Positions 52,500-61,972 of a stretch of DNA of 64,000 nucleotides are shown here, piece after piece. Made by a program: the position numbers and the translations under genes. The notes under the pieces are model-generated. The model was not told the origin of the DNA. It saw only the letters and a program-made list of their open reading frames with translations, and did no database searches. The stretch is from contig JANWYJ010000088.1 in the NCBI GenBank assembly GCA_025055115.1, positions 1 through 64,000 of the forward strand, given 5' to 3'. This stretch comes from Gemmata sp. Its GTDB lineage: Bacteria > Planctomycetota > Planctomycetia > Gemmatales > Gemmataceae. Every line of letters begins with the position of its first letter. Position 1 is the first letter of the stretch.

Positions 52500-53274
52500 T
52501 TGGGCAGGAACGACCATCGACCACGGCTGCCTGGCTCCTGCGGGAGCCTTCGTGGCCTCGTTTGCTGCACGTGGGGTTCCGGTCACACTGGCCGAAGCCC
52601 GCGGACCGATGGGATTGCACAAGAAGGATCACATCCGGGCCATGCTCCAAACGGACGCTGTCGGCCGTAAATGGCACCAAACCATCGGCCGCCCATGGAC
52701 GGAAGCCGATGTCGAGGACCTGTATCGCGACGTGACGCCGCGACAACTGGCAGCCGTCGAGCAATATAGCGAATTGGTCCCCGGATTGCTCGCCGTGGTG
52801 CAGATTCTTCGCGCACGCGGGTTGAAGATCGCGGCATCCACCGGTTATTTCCGTGCTGCCGCGGCGGCGGTGCTGGCCGCGGCGCAACGTCAGGGCTATT
52901 TCCCTGACTTCAACATCTGTGCCGATGATGTGCCCGCCGGCCGCCCCGCGCCGTGGATGATCTTCCGCTGTATGGAGGCGCTGGGTGTCTATCCGCCCGC
53001 AGCGGTCGTCAAAGTCGGGGATACCGTGGTGGATATTGAGGACGGCCTGAACGCGGGGTGTTGGAGTGTGGGGGTGGTCGACACAAGTAACGAAATGGGT
53101 CTCAGTGCCGCGGAATGGGCGGCGCTGGCCGCGGACGAAAAGGCCGCACGCCGCAGCACCGTGCGCCAGCGTTTCATGGCCGCCGGTGCCCACGCGGTCA
53201 TCGACACCCTGGCAGAGCTTCCGGTCCTCATCGACGAATGCAACGCTCGGCTCCAACGCGGTCAACGTCCGTGA
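52462..53274 (+). CDS. phnX: phosphonoacetaldehyde hydrolase
   Basis: A 270-residue HAD-family enzyme. The nucleophile region is VVFDWAGTTIDHGCLAP near the start. The Schiff-base Lys is in MGLHKKDHIRAML near residue 53. The ASTGYFR and VVKVGDTVVDIEDGLNAG segments complete the HAD site. It cuts phosphonoacetaldehyde into acetaldehyde and phosphate. GTG 52462 gives the standard length; it starts inside the HD gene. Together with the FAD oxidase it would use aminoethylphosphonate as a source of phosphate. Confidence 0.95.
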   Translation: MNPACSIQLVVFDWAGTTIDHGCLAPAGAFVASFAARGVPVTLAEARGPMGLHKKDHIRAMLQTDAVGRKWHQTIGRPWTEADVEDLYRDVTPRQLAAVEQYSELVPGLLAVVQILRARGLKIAASTGYFRAAAAAVLAAAQRQGYFPDFNICADDVPAGRPAPWMIFRCMEALGVYPPAAVVKVGDTVVDIEDGLNAGCWSVGVVDTSNEMGLSAAEWAALAADEKAARRSTVRQRFMAAGAHAVIDTLAELPVLIDECNARLQRGQRP

Positions 53275-53343
53275 AAACCCGCTTCACCGCGTGAACCACC
53301 GCAAGATACAATAGCGCAGCAGGGATCAGGGAGGGAGTTTCCG

Positions 53344-54693
53344 ATGCTCCGGCTCATTCTTGTCGCAATTCTTAGCGCAACAACAAGTTACGCATTCGCC
53401 GCCGAACGAGAACGCACCCCCGCCGAACGCGGCCACCAAGCCCTGACGCAAACCGCCTTCATCCCCGGTTTCTGGTCGACCAACGCCCTGGCCAACGTTT
53501 GGAAACAATGGGGCCTGAAGGAGAAACCCGCCGACTACGACGCAGCGCTCCGCGCCCGCTACGGACTACACCCGGCCCCCTATCCCAACGATGGCCTCCC
53601 TATGGGGTTGCGCAAAGCCCCGCTGCTGCTGAAAACGGGCATCGGGCTGGATTGCATGCTCTGCCACGGCGGCTCGATCATGGGGAAGAGCTATATCGGA
53701 CTGGGCAATAGCACCCTCGACGTTCAAGCTCTCTTCGAGGAACTGGCCCGGGCCGATGGCCTCAGCGGCAAACTCCCCTTCACGTTCAGCAATGTCCGCG
53801 GCACCAACGAAGCCGGCGGCTTCGGCGTTTACCTGCTGGGCTACCGCAAGCCCGACATGACCCTCAAAAGCGAGTGGACCAACCTCGGCCTGCACGACAA
53901 CTTGTGCGAAGATGTGCCGGCCTGGTGGCTAATGAAGAAGAAGAAAAGCCTTTACTACACCGGGGCCGCCGATGCCCGCTCGGTCCGCACACTCATGCAA
54001 TTCATGATGCACCCGCTAACACCCGCCAACGACTTCCCCAAGCACGAAGCCGCCTTCCGCGACATTCAACAGTACCTTCTCAGCCTCGAACCACCACAGT
54101 ATCCGTTCCCCATCGACCGGGCCAAAGCCGCCCAAGGCGAAGTGCTCTTCAACCAACATTGCGCGGAATGTCATGGTACTTATGGGGAAAAATGGACGTA
54201 CCCGAACAAAATCATCCCCCTCGACGACATCGGGACCGACCCGGCCCGCTATCACGGCATCGAACGCGCCTACGGCGAAGCCTACCTCGCCTCGTGGTTT
54301 GGCCAGGAACAGGGCGAATGGAAGTTTCCCGGGCAACGGCCATTGCGGGAAACCAAAGGCTACCAAGCCCCACCGCTCGACGGCATCTGGGCCACCGCTC
54401 CGTACTTCCACAACGGCAGCGTTCCCACTCTCTATGGCGTTCTCAACTCAAAAGCCCGCCCCAAACTCTATACCCGCAGCTTCCAAACCGGCGAAGACGA
54501 CTACGACAAAGTCCACGTCGGCTGGAAAATCACCCTCCTGCGTGCCCCCCCCTCGGATCAACTTTCCCCCTGGGAACGCCGCAAAATCTACGATACCTCC
54601 CAACCCGGACGCGGCAACGGCGGACACACCTACGGCGATGAACTGACCGACGAGCAACGGTTCCAGTTGATCGAATACCTCAAAACGCTCTGA
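53344..54693 (+). CDS. secreted di-haem cytochrome c (RoxA/MauG-related)
   Basis: A 449-residue protein with signal peptide (LILVAILSATTSYAFAAE). Two haem sites: CMLCH near residue 103 and CAECH near 276. The C-terminal part has GIWATAPYFHNGSVPTLYGV, the active-site segment of the peroxidase/rubber-oxygenase (RoxA) lineage. The N-terminal WSTNALANVWKQWG region is not seen in classical peroxidases. It is probably a periplasmic oxidoreductase acting on an organic substrate; which one is unknown. It stands 69 bp after phnX, with a GGAGGG site before the ATG, and need not belong to that operon. Confidence 0.82.
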   Translation: MLRLILVAILSATTSYAFAAERERTPAERGHQALTQTAFIPGFWSTNALANVWKQWGLKEKPADYDAALRARYGLHPAPYPNDGLPMGLRKAPLLLKTGIGLDCMLCHGGSIMGKSYIGLGNSTLDVQALFEELARADGLSGKLPFTFSNVRGTNEAGGFGVYLLGYRKPDMTLKSEWTNLGLHDNLCEDVPAWWLMKKKKSLYYTGAADARSVRTLMQFMMHPLTPANDFPKHEAAFRDIQQYLLSLEPPQYPFPIDRAKAAQGEVLFNQHCAECHGTYGEKWTYPNKIIPLDDIGTDPARYHGIERAYGEAYLASWFGQEQGEWKFPGQRPLRETKGYQAPPLDGIWATAPYFHNGSVPTLYGVLNSKARPKLYTRSFQTGEDDYDKVHVGWKITLLRAPPSDQLSPWERRKIYDTSQPGRGNGGHTYGDELTDEQRFQLIEYLKTL

Positions 54694-54794
54694 TGCCCGC
54701 TGCGGCCCCATCAGGCCACGGCGAACCGGTGGGTATGACCCCCAGGCGTGTCGTCTTGCCGTAACCAACGGCCCTCGCAAACGGGACCGGAGGA

Positions 54795-55298
54795 TCACCC
54801 CCGGGGAGTGAGTCGCTCAATCTCCGTGGCAAACGCAGGCCAGCGGGAAGTCAGCTCCGCTCGGCCACCGCGGCGATAATCGGCATACTCGAAACCCGGG
54901 GCGACCGTACAGCCCAACAACGCAAAGCCCTGGTCGCCCACCAAGCGCGCACCCTGCCAAACCCCCGCAGGTACCACGACTTGCGGCACCTCCCCAGCTG
55001 CCAGGTTGGTACCCAGAATCACTTCCTGCCCGCGGCCATCGGGCCACAACTGCAACATCCGCACCGGCTCACCCAGGTAGAAGTGAAACACCTCATCGCT
55101 GGCCAGAACATGCAATTCGGAGACATGCCCCGGCATCAGCAAGTAGTAAATCGCCGTGGAAACGGCACGCGAGGCACCATAGCCGGGCAACATCGACGCC
55201 GGTAGCACCACCGACGAACGGTAGGTTTCGCGAAAGTACCCCCCTTCAACCGGATGCGGCTGAAGCTGCAAGAGGCGAATGACGTCTTCAGCAGTCAT
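54795..55298 (-). CDS. cupin-fold protein (DUF985 family)
   Basis: A 167-residue protein that opens with the DUF985 mark HPVEGGYFRETYRS. It has the cupin strands SELHVLASDEVFHFYLGEP and GVWQGARLVGDQGFALLGC, and closes with VAPGFEYADYRRGGRAEL. These are small single-domain cupins, some related to sugar epimerases; no reaction is established. ATG 55298 is chosen since the domain starts there. A dyad lies 38-56 bp upstream. Confidence 0.88.
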   Translation of the reverse strand: MTAEDVIRLLQLQPHPVEGGYFRETYRSSVVLPASMLPGYGASRAVSTAIYYLLMPGHVSELHVLASDEVFHFYLGEPVRMLQLWPDGRGQEVILGTNLAAGEVPQVVVPAGVWQGARLVGDQGFALLGCTVAPGFEYADYRRGGRAELTSRWPAFATEIERLTPRG

Positions 55299-55335
55299 CG
55301 TGGTGCGCTCAACGCGTTTCCAAGTTACCCAGATA

Positions 55336-55354
55336 CTGTACAAATATTGTACAG
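55336..55354 (-). promoter_or_regulatory. inverted repeat CTGTACAA-ATA-TTGTACAG upstream of the cupin gene
   Basis: Eight-base arms, perfectly matched, around ATA. It lies 38-56 bp upstream of the cupin ATG, where an operator would overlap the promoter. It is AT-rich against its GC-rich surroundings. A lone GATGTACAG half-site is at about 55381-55389. Confidence 0.5.
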
Positions 55355-55434
55355 CTTAGCTCTCATAGCTTAGCTCTAATGATGTACAGATTAGTTCTTC
55401 GTGGTGCCATTCCTACTTCGTGGTGCCATTCCTA
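55353..55434. repeat. two tandem duplications at the end of the TPR/peptidase-like gene
   Basis: AGCTTAGCTCTCAT (55353-55366) is followed by AGCTTAGCTCTAAT (55367-55380). CTTCGTGGTGCCATTCCTA is at 55397-55415 and again, identical, at 55416-55434; the second copy includes the stop codon of the minus-strand gene ending at 55432. Confidence 0.88.
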
Positions 55435-56949
55435 CCGAGTAGCGAGTTGCAAACACTCGCGTTTCCAGGCCTGTTCGAGCGCGGCAATATTGTCGATGCC
55501 ATATTGACGTTTTAATGCTTGCAAAAGGCCATAACGTTGCGCATCATTGAGGAAGATTTTGAAATTCCGTTCACCCCCGCGACCAATCAGGTACTCGGTG
55601 AGAGAAACACTCTGGCAGTAGAAGCCGGTGATTCCTTCGGTGGGAATGTCTTTCAGCTCTAACAGAGCCGCCAGCGAACGCAATTCGTTCTCCCGGGCGC
55701 AACGGGGAAGGGTCTGATGGTAGCGACGAATTTCTTCCGGTGAGCCAGCGAGAATCGCCATACCTTCCATTGCCCACTTGGGTGGTGGGCTGGTAGGGAA
55801 AAGGTCGGCCAAAATCACATGGGTCAGTTGACGGGGAAGCGTGTTGGCGAGCAATGCGTCGTCGTCTGCGCGCAGGTCGATGCGGCGTTCGGTGGGCCGG
55901 TGGTTGACGAGTTTGACGGTGGCATGCCCTGTCAGAACGGCTGGCTGGCCGGTAGCGCGGGCGTAGGCGGCGGCGTCGGTGTGCAGCACAATGTCGCACT
56001 TCGGTTCCCACGCTCCACCCGGCGGGCCTGACCAGCGCTCGAAAATCCGTTGCCGATTGGCTTCGGCGGCTTTCGCCAACTGTTCGCCCAATTCCGGTCG
56101 GCCACCATGATGCACGCGAAAGCTCGCCGTTTCATAAACATCACTGGAGCCTGGATGGATGCTGGAACCCACGGGCCGGGGCGACGCGGGCTTGGCCCCG
56201 TGGGCTTTGGTTTGCGCGGCTTGGAGTACGTCGCGACCTACGGCCAGCAACTTGGCATTGTCGGTAATCAGTTCTAAGGCGGCGGCCACTTCATCGGCCA
56301 GTGCCGCCGCGGTCGGAGCGTCGCAGGAGGGCGAATTGAGCCGATCGGCCGCTAGCTTGATGCGGCAATACGCCCACGCCGACTTCTGCTGCGTCGACAG
56401 TTTGGCTGCACCCAGTTGCGCAAACAGCTTCTCGGCCTGGGCGAAGTTTTGTTGGTTGAACGCGGCAATAGCTTCGTCAAGCCCCGGTCGACTGGGTCCG
56501 GGAGAGGGGGAGGTTATTGCCAGCGGCGTTGAGGCGGGAACGACTGACCCGACCGGCGGAGCGGTATCCGGAGACGAGGGCACGACGGGGGCTGGAGACG
56601 GTGCAGGGAGGCTTACCGTTTCGCTTCCCTCCAGAAGTGCCAGCTTGCGTTTCATGTGTGCCAGCCGCTGCGCGTTCGTGGGGGGCGATTGTTCGAGCTG
56701 CCTTATCTCCGCGCGATAGGCTTCCCGCAACAGATTCAAAAAGGCTTTATGGCCATCGGCGTAGGCGAGTTTTTCCTCCAGAACCGCGATCGCTTCGGCC
56801 GGATGGTGGCGATCAAGGGCTTGCCGAGCCGAAACCATGGCCGCTTGAATCGCCAACTGCTTTTCAACCGGGGAAACCTCGGGTTCCGTGGCTTGCAGCA
56901 CCAGCGGCATCACTAGCGTGCTGAGGATGACAAGTGTGAATCGGTCCAT
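55432..56949 (-). CDS. secreted protein with TPR-like part and a degenerate gluzincin peptidase domain
   Basis: A 505-residue protein from ATG 56949 with a signal peptide (LVILSTLVMPLVLQA). A helical first half has TPR-like pairs (ALDRHHPAEAIAVLEEKL, AIAAFNQQNFAQAEKLFAQL) and a Pro/Ser-rich linker. From about residue 270 it matches peptidase-MA-like proteins: a beta part with SFRVHHGG and YARATGQP, then LPRQLTHVILADLF and KWAMEGMAILAG. In active members the first of these reads HELTH; here it is RQLTH, so the first His and the catalytic Glu are missing. It is probably not an active protease. Role unknown. Confidence 0.7.
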   Translation of the reverse strand: MDRFTLVILSTLVMPLVLQATEPEVSPVEKQLAIQAAMVSARQALDRHHPAEAIAVLEEKLAYADGHKAFLNLLREAYRAEIRQLEQSPPTNAQRLAHMKRKLALLEGSETVSLPAPSPAPVVPSSPDTAPPVGSVVPASTPLAITSPSPGPSRPGLDEAIAAFNQQNFAQAEKLFAQLGAAKLSTQQKSAWAYCRIKLAADRLNSPSCDAPTAAALADEVAAALELITDNAKLLAVGRDVLQAAQTKAHGAKPASPRPVGSSIHPGSSDVYETASFRVHHGGRPELGEQLAKAAEANRQRIFERWSGPPGGAWEPKCDIVLHTDAAAYARATGQPAVLTGHATVKLVNHRPTERRIDLRADDDALLANTLPRQLTHVILADLFPTSPPPKWAMEGMAILAGSPEEIRRYHQTLPRCARENELRSLAALLELKDIPTEGITGFYCQSVSLTEYLIGRGGERNFKIFLNDAQRYGLLQALKRQYGIDNIAALEQAWKRECLQLATR

Positions 56950-57094
56950 CGTGCGGCATCCTTGCCGGAAAGAGTTGCCGCGGCCGGCGCGGTCCTCCAC
57001 GCCTACCGCCAAGGATGCACTCTATACGGAGAAGAGCGAAGTGAGGCAAGACGAATGTCACGGCCCTTTGCAGAGATCGGTCTTACGGATGTGG

Positions 57095-57505
57095 TCAGCG
57101 GTGATGGGCAAACCCCGACGAAGGCGCATACGGACTTTCCTCAGCGGCTTCATTAGCCCGTTGTTCGACCACCTCCACCAACAACGGATGCCGCCCCAAC
57201 GGTTGCGCCAGAGCGAAGTGGACCTGGGGAAAACGCTCCTGGAGGCTGTCGCGCGCTGCGGCGAGGTCGTCTACCACATGAACGCCCGGCGAAAGGAAAT
57301 ACGGCACAAGAATCACCTCGGTCGCCCCCGCGGCCACACACTGTGCCCCGCCAGTTGCGATCGTCGGTTCGGCGAATTCCAAATACGCTACACCCACAAT
57401 CGGATAGCGACCGCGGGCACGCAGTTGCGCGGCGATGAATTCCAGATCGGCGTTGGCTTCGGTCCGCCGGCTGCCGTGGGCGATCAGTAATAGAGCCGTT
57501 GGCAT
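57095..57505 (-). CDS. cbiX: sirohydrochlorin chelatase (CbiX family)
   Basis: A 136-residue protein, the size of the short CbiX/SirB type. It has LLIAHGSRRTEANADLE, with the metal-binding His, and the second conserved block VILVPYFLSPGVHVVDDL. It inserts cobalt or iron into sirohydrochlorin on the way to cobalamin or sirohaem. ATG 57505 follows AGGAGGATGT, a strong ribosome binding site, so the longer frame upstream is not used. The mannosidase-like gene precedes it on the same strand. Confidence 0.9.
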   Translation of the reverse strand: MPTALLLIAHGSRRTEANADLEFIAAQLRARGRYPIVGVAYLEFAEPTIATGGAQCVAAGATEVILVPYFLSPGVHVVDDLAAARDSLQERFPQVHFALAQPLGRHPLLVEVVEQRANEAAEESPYAPSSGFAHHR

Positions 57506-57601
57506 ACATCCTCCTTCCGAGCCATCTCCTTGCGAGCCATATTTCAAAAATCCCGAAAGAAAACGCAACGCTCGACCACCTCGGCGGAAGCCCTCTGGCC
57601 C

Positions 57602-60421
57602 TCAGCGCCATTCCGCCTTGATGCGGATGGTTTCCCCGGCAGAATATTCCAACGGGATAGCGTCGCCATTGATGGGAATTGCGTCGCGGAAGTGGTCGTT
57701 ACCGTCGACGAGGGCGACTTCCTGGGGATCGCGGGCAAAACGCAACTCCGCCGCCCCACCAAAACCCGCCGTTTCGACAAAGGCACACGTCACGGCGCGG
57801 CTCATGCCAGCCCCCGGTTCCACAGGCTTCATACTGGTGAGAAGCAGACTCGGCATATCGACATGCGCCAACCAACCCGACGGCCCCACCGGCGGCGGCC
57901 CCTTCTCGGTGAATACCACCGGCGCTGGTGACACCCAACCCAACGCCGTGGGCATCGGCACGTCGCGATCGGTGGCCAAAAGCAAGTCGAAGGTGCGGCC
58001 CCGTTCTCCTTCGGGAATGAGGATGACATCGACCATGCGCGAACCGTGGCGTTGGAGAAACGGCAACCCCCCCGTGAACAGGAACGACCGTTCCGCACCC
58101 AGCCGCACTTCGAGATAATCGGGTGACACGGGCCGAGTGTAGCCAGTTTGGGCGTTGGCCCCGTTGACGCCGCGAAACAACACCGCGCGATCGTCGCGCC
58201 AGCCGAACCGCGCTCCGTAGAACGCATGCCACGGATAACCGCTGGGTTCGTGCTGGAGGTCCAACTCGATCCGCAGCTCCAGAACCGGCCGCCCCAACCA
58301 CGCCCGTACCCGTTGCCGGAAGGTGGCCAGGCGGTTATCGTGGTCGTCGATCAAGTCGCCGGTGCTGACGATTTCACCCAAGGCCGGACCATTGTTCGTA
58401 ATGCGGATGTCGCGGGCCACCATCTTGCTGCCCGGGTTGTATACCAATTGCTGACCGAAGCGTGTCGCCCGGCTACGCGTGTCGCGGAACGAACGAATGC
58501 CGCCGGTGGTGGCATCGATGTCGCATTCGAGGAACTCATTGCGAACGGTTAATCCCTCCGCCAGGCGGATCCGTGGCTTGGGGGGCGCGGCCTGCCCCCC
58601 GCGTGGCAGCCACGCGAACCCCAACGCCGGGACTTCCACCACCAACTTGGCGTGAGTACCAGCGAACTCTGCTGCCTTGAGCGGATCGACAATCGGAATG
58701 GGGCCGCCGAAGCCGTCCACTTCCAACGCCACCCGCCGCGGAAAGCTGCAGGGATTGAACACCAGCAACCCCGGTTGTCCCTCGGCGGCCCGCGCTTGAA
58801 TGCGCTCAGCCAGCCGTTGCGCCCAGTATTGCTCGATGTGGATGAGGGCCGTCGCGGCTTTGCCGGCCTCTTCGGATTCCACGTTGACGCCGTGCTGTTC
58901 GATCTGATCCTCAACCTCAGCCAGTTGCCGGAGGGAATCGTCATCCTCGGGTGTTGGTGGTGTCAAGCAGCGATGGAGGGCCGCGAGGGTGTAGGTGGCG
59001 TCGAGACGGCGACGCAACCGCCAGTGGCGGGCGAAGCCGCTGACCGGTTCCGGCCGGTGCTGCTGCGTCACACGGTCGTCGAGATAATCGGCGAAGAACT
59101 CGTCGGCCGGTTGTTCACCGATGTAGTCACCGCTGGTCACCCCGCCGAAGTAGCGGCTGAGGTTGGTCCACGTGCCGAACACCGGCGCCAGTTCCAGCAG
59201 AGCAAGCAAATCATCATAGCTGGGGAAGGCAGCTTCGCCTTTATGAATGAGGGAAACCGTCGGTGCGGAATCGTAGGTGGTCGCCTGATGGAGGTAGTAG
59301 ACGAGGTTGAAGAAGGTGTGCGGGTCGTGCGCGGGGAGCGGTTCGCGGGTGTACGCTTCCACCGAGCGGCCATCCGGACCGGGCCAATTCACCGCCGACG
59401 AACGGATATTGGGAATCAAGCTGCCATCGGTGCTCAGCAACACGGCATGCTTGAAGCCGAAGTGATACAACCAACTGGGCAACTGCGGGTGATACGCGGA
59501 TTTCTGGCGGCCATACACCACCGGCTCGACCCCGAAGAGCTTCTTCACGACCCGCCGCGCAGCCCGCAAATTCCACCATTGGCTTTCGATGGGCATGAGG
59601 GCATCTTCCCGGTCCCGGTACGAACCGCAGCACAGATCGACGGCCTGCGGCATGTCGGGCGGTAGCTTCGCCTTCAGCTCCGCGAATCGCTGTGGGGCTT
59701 GCGCTGCCAGTTGTTCGAGGGTTTCGCCCGATGCCGCCACGATCATCGGCAACCCCGCGGCCAGTGACGCGGGCCACGGAGCGTGCAGAGACTGCGGCTG
59801 TAACTGAACCCAATCGAGCCAGTGAATGGAACCGGAGAAGACCGGTTCGCGTCCGGCCAGCAGCTTCTCCGCAGCCCGTTGCAGAGGCTGCCGATAGTCA
59901 GCCCCAGCGGCCAGGGCCTCCACCGCGGCGACCACCTCCGCCCAGAATCCAGGACCATCGACCAACTTCTCGTGGTCCATCGCTTCGTAGAGGGTATCGA
60001 GTAAGGCGTAACCATAACCTAAGCCGGCGAAAAGCTGCACTGCCTCCGCCGGTGCCTCCAATAGCGGACCGGTGGCCCCCGCGGCGCGTAATGCCGACAA
60101 CAGCCGGGCGATGGTTTCGCTGCGTGAGGCGGTCGCTCTCACCACGATCGACTGGGCGTCAGCGGCCCGCTGATCCCAATTCTCGGGCTGGAACAGAGGG
60201 GGACCTTCGGGAATGACGTACACAAAGCCGCTTTGTGGCACATCGTGATCGTAGGAATTGGAAACTTGCGGTACTTGGACTGCGCCAGCCAGTGCGGCGG
60301 GGTGCCACAGCGCGGCATAACCATTCAGCCAGGCGGCGACTTCATCCGCCGTTTGTTGCAGCGGATACGATGTCGCTAACCGGTAGGGCGACAGCAAGTG
60401 CAGTTGGCGTGCTTCGCTCAT
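57602..60421 (-). CDS. large glycoside-hydrolase-like protein, GH38-like C-terminal half
   Basis: A 939-residue protein without signal peptide. The middle (about residues 290-400) has YGRQKSAYHPQLPSWLYHFG and AVLLSTDGSLIPN, which resembles the catalytic-domain strands of GH38/GH57 enzymes. The second half has the beta-sandwich pattern of alpha-mannosidases: LLVFNPCSFPRRVALEV, NEFLECDIDATTGGIRSFRD, RVRAWLGRPVLELRIELDL. The HxDxxW start motif of active GH38 is not seen at the N-terminus. It may cleave or bind mannose-containing glycans, or may be inactive. I can name no exact family. Confidence 0.5.
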   Translation of the reverse strand: MSEARQLHLLSPYRLATSYPLQQTADEVAAWLNGYAALWHPAALAGAVQVPQVSNSYDHDVPQSGFVYVIPEGPPLFQPENWDQRAADAQSIVVRATASRSETIARLLSALRAAGATGPLLEAPAEAVQLFAGLGYGYALLDTLYEAMDHEKLVDGPGFWAEVVAAVEALAAGADYRQPLQRAAEKLLAGREPVFSGSIHWLDWVQLQPQSLHAPWPASLAAGLPMIVAASGETLEQLAAQAPQRFAELKAKLPPDMPQAVDLCCGSYRDREDALMPIESQWWNLRAARRVVKKLFGVEPVVYGRQKSAYHPQLPSWLYHFGFKHAVLLSTDGSLIPNIRSSAVNWPGPDGRSVEAYTREPLPAHDPHTFFNLVYYLHQATTYDSAPTVSLIHKGEAAFPSYDDLLALLELAPVFGTWTNLSRYFGGVTSGDYIGEQPADEFFADYLDDRVTQQHRPEPVSGFARHWRLRRRLDATYTLAALHRCLTPPTPEDDDSLRQLAEVEDQIEQHGVNVESEEAGKAATALIHIEQYWAQRLAERIQARAAEGQPGLLVFNPCSFPRRVALEVDGFGGPIPIVDPLKAAEFAGTHAKLVVEVPALGFAWLPRGGQAAPPKPRIRLAEGLTVRNEFLECDIDATTGGIRSFRDTRSRATRFGQQLVYNPGSKMVARDIRITNNGPALGEIVSTGDLIDDHDNRLATFRQRVRAWLGRPVLELRIELDLQHEPSGYPWHAFYGARFGWRDDRAVLFRGVNGANAQTGYTRPVSPDYLEVRLGAERSFLFTGGLPFLQRHGSRMVDVILIPEGERGRTFDLLLATDRDVPMPTALGWVSPAPVVFTEKGPPPVGPSGWLAHVDMPSLLLTSMKPVEPGAGMSRAVTCAFVETAGFGGAAELRFARDPQEVALVDGNDHFRDAIPINGDAIPLEYSAGETIRIKAEWR

Positions 60422-60622
60422 GGTCTTTCCAAACCGTCGGCAGGGTACCAGCGGAAGCGCCGTTGGAAGGGCCGACCGGATACACCTCCGACGTTTCCTC
60501 CACAGCCAAACTCTGCTGGTTATAGTACAAGAAAGCCCCGGGAGGGAACTTCACGCCGCGGCGGTGCGCAACTTCTGTGCGCCGTGGCATTCTTGGACGA
60601 TCCGCGCGTATCATGAACCCAT

Positions 60623-61843
60623 ATGACCGACACCGTACTGATTGTCGACGACGAAGAGTCCGTCCGGCGCACGTTTCAGGACTGGCTGACAGCCGCGTTG
60701 CCGGAGGTGCATGTGTTGGCGGCTGCCGATGCCGAAACCGCCCTACGGCTGGCGAATGAACACCCCATCGACCTCGCCATTCTCGATTGGAACCTCGGCT
60801 CCGGTTCCGATGGGCTGCGCTTACTGGAAGACCTCGTTGAATTCCGCCCCGATGTGGTGGCGATCCTGGTCACCGGATTTGCCCATCAGGCCACGCCCCT
60901 TGATGCGCTGCGGATGGGCGTTCGGGATTACATCGACAAAAACCAAGACCTGACGCGGGAATCCTTCGTCGCTGCGGTGCGGCAACAACTCGACCGCATT
61001 CACCCCGCCAAGCACCAACGCGAACTCAACCGCCGGCTCGCCGTATTCCGGGAAACCGTGGAGAAAATTCTGCCGATCATCCAAACTTCGGCGGCCTTCA
61101 ACGACCCGGTCCCGCTCCCGGAAGCCGTCCAATCGTTCCTGCGGCTGCTGCTGCGCAGTACACAGGCCACCGACGGGGCCCTGATCGTGCGGCACACCAC
61201 CACCGACGGCCGAGAATCCACCATCGCCTACGCTTCCGACGGCACACTGTTGCCAGCACCGGCGGTTCCGTTCAGCCGCTCGCTGGCGGCCAGTGTGATC
61301 AGCTTTCAGGAACCCGTGGTCGTCAACGAATGGGCTTCGCAAACCCTTGGCCCGGTGGAATTACTCCCCTTCGAGATGAACCGCACCTGCCTTCTGGCGG
61401 CCCCGCTGCGCATCAGCACCGAGACGGTCGCCGTGGTCGAATTATTCGACAAAGCCGCGCCGGGATTCACCGACGACGACCGCCGCTGGCTCGCGGCCGC
61501 CGCCGAGGTCGGGACCGATCTGCTGCGGCAGGCGGTGGCCGAACGGCAAACACATCGTTTGCTCTTCGACGCGGTCGAAGCCGCGCTGGCGGCCACAGCG
61601 TCTGTCGCCCAGACGCCAACGCCATCGTCCACGGTCGAAACACCCCCGGCCGATGTGTTGCAACGAATCAAGGAAGGATTGGGAGCCGATACGAATGCCC
61701 TGGTCGATGCCGAAACCACACTGCGATTGGTCGAGGCCGTCCGGGCTTTGGCTTTCCACCATGGCCCCCGGGCCGTCGAATATTGTGTCCGCGTTGTCCA
61801 CGACCTTCATCAACTTCTCAACGAAGTGACAGGAACCACCTAA
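60623..61843 (+). CDS. response regulator with receiver and GAF domains
   Basis: A 406-residue protein. The receiver domain (residues 1-125) has the acidic pair Asp9/Asp10, phospho-acceptor Asp55 in LAILDWNLGSG, Thr in LVTGFA and Lys in YIDKNQDL. A helical linker follows, then a GAF-like domain at about 165-310 (TDGALIVRHTTTDGRES, FTDDDRRWLAAAAEVG). No DNA-binding domain is present, so it probably acts through protein contacts or as a sensor hub. No histidine kinase is nearby. The protease gene follows 130 bp downstream. Confidence 0.88.
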   Translation: MTDTVLIVDDEESVRRTFQDWLTAALPEVHVLAAADAETALRLANEHPIDLAILDWNLGSGSDGLRLLEDLVEFRPDVVAILVTGFAHQATPLDALRMGVRDYIDKNQDLTRESFVAAVRQQLDRIHPAKHQRELNRRLAVFRETVEKILPIIQTSAAFNDPVPLPEAVQSFLRLLLRSTQATDGALIVRHTTTDGRESTIAYASDGTLLPAPAVPFSRSLAASVISFQEPVVVNEWASQTLGPVELLPFEMNRTCLLAAPLRISTETVAVVELFDKAAPGFTDDDRRWLAAAAEVGTDLLRQAVAERQTHRLLFDAVEAALAATASVAQTPTPSSTVETPPADVLQRIKEGLGADTNALVDAETTLRLVEAVRALAFHHGPRAVEYCVRVVHDLHQLLNEVTGTT

Positions 61844-61972
61844 CCGAGAAGGATTTCACCCCACCGGCCCGCCACTGTGCCTCGCAGGGTCCCAACGACG
61901 TCAACACGGTTCGTATTCGGAATGACCAGAGCGAGGGAAGGGCTGCCGTTGTGGCGGGTGTTGCAGGAACTC

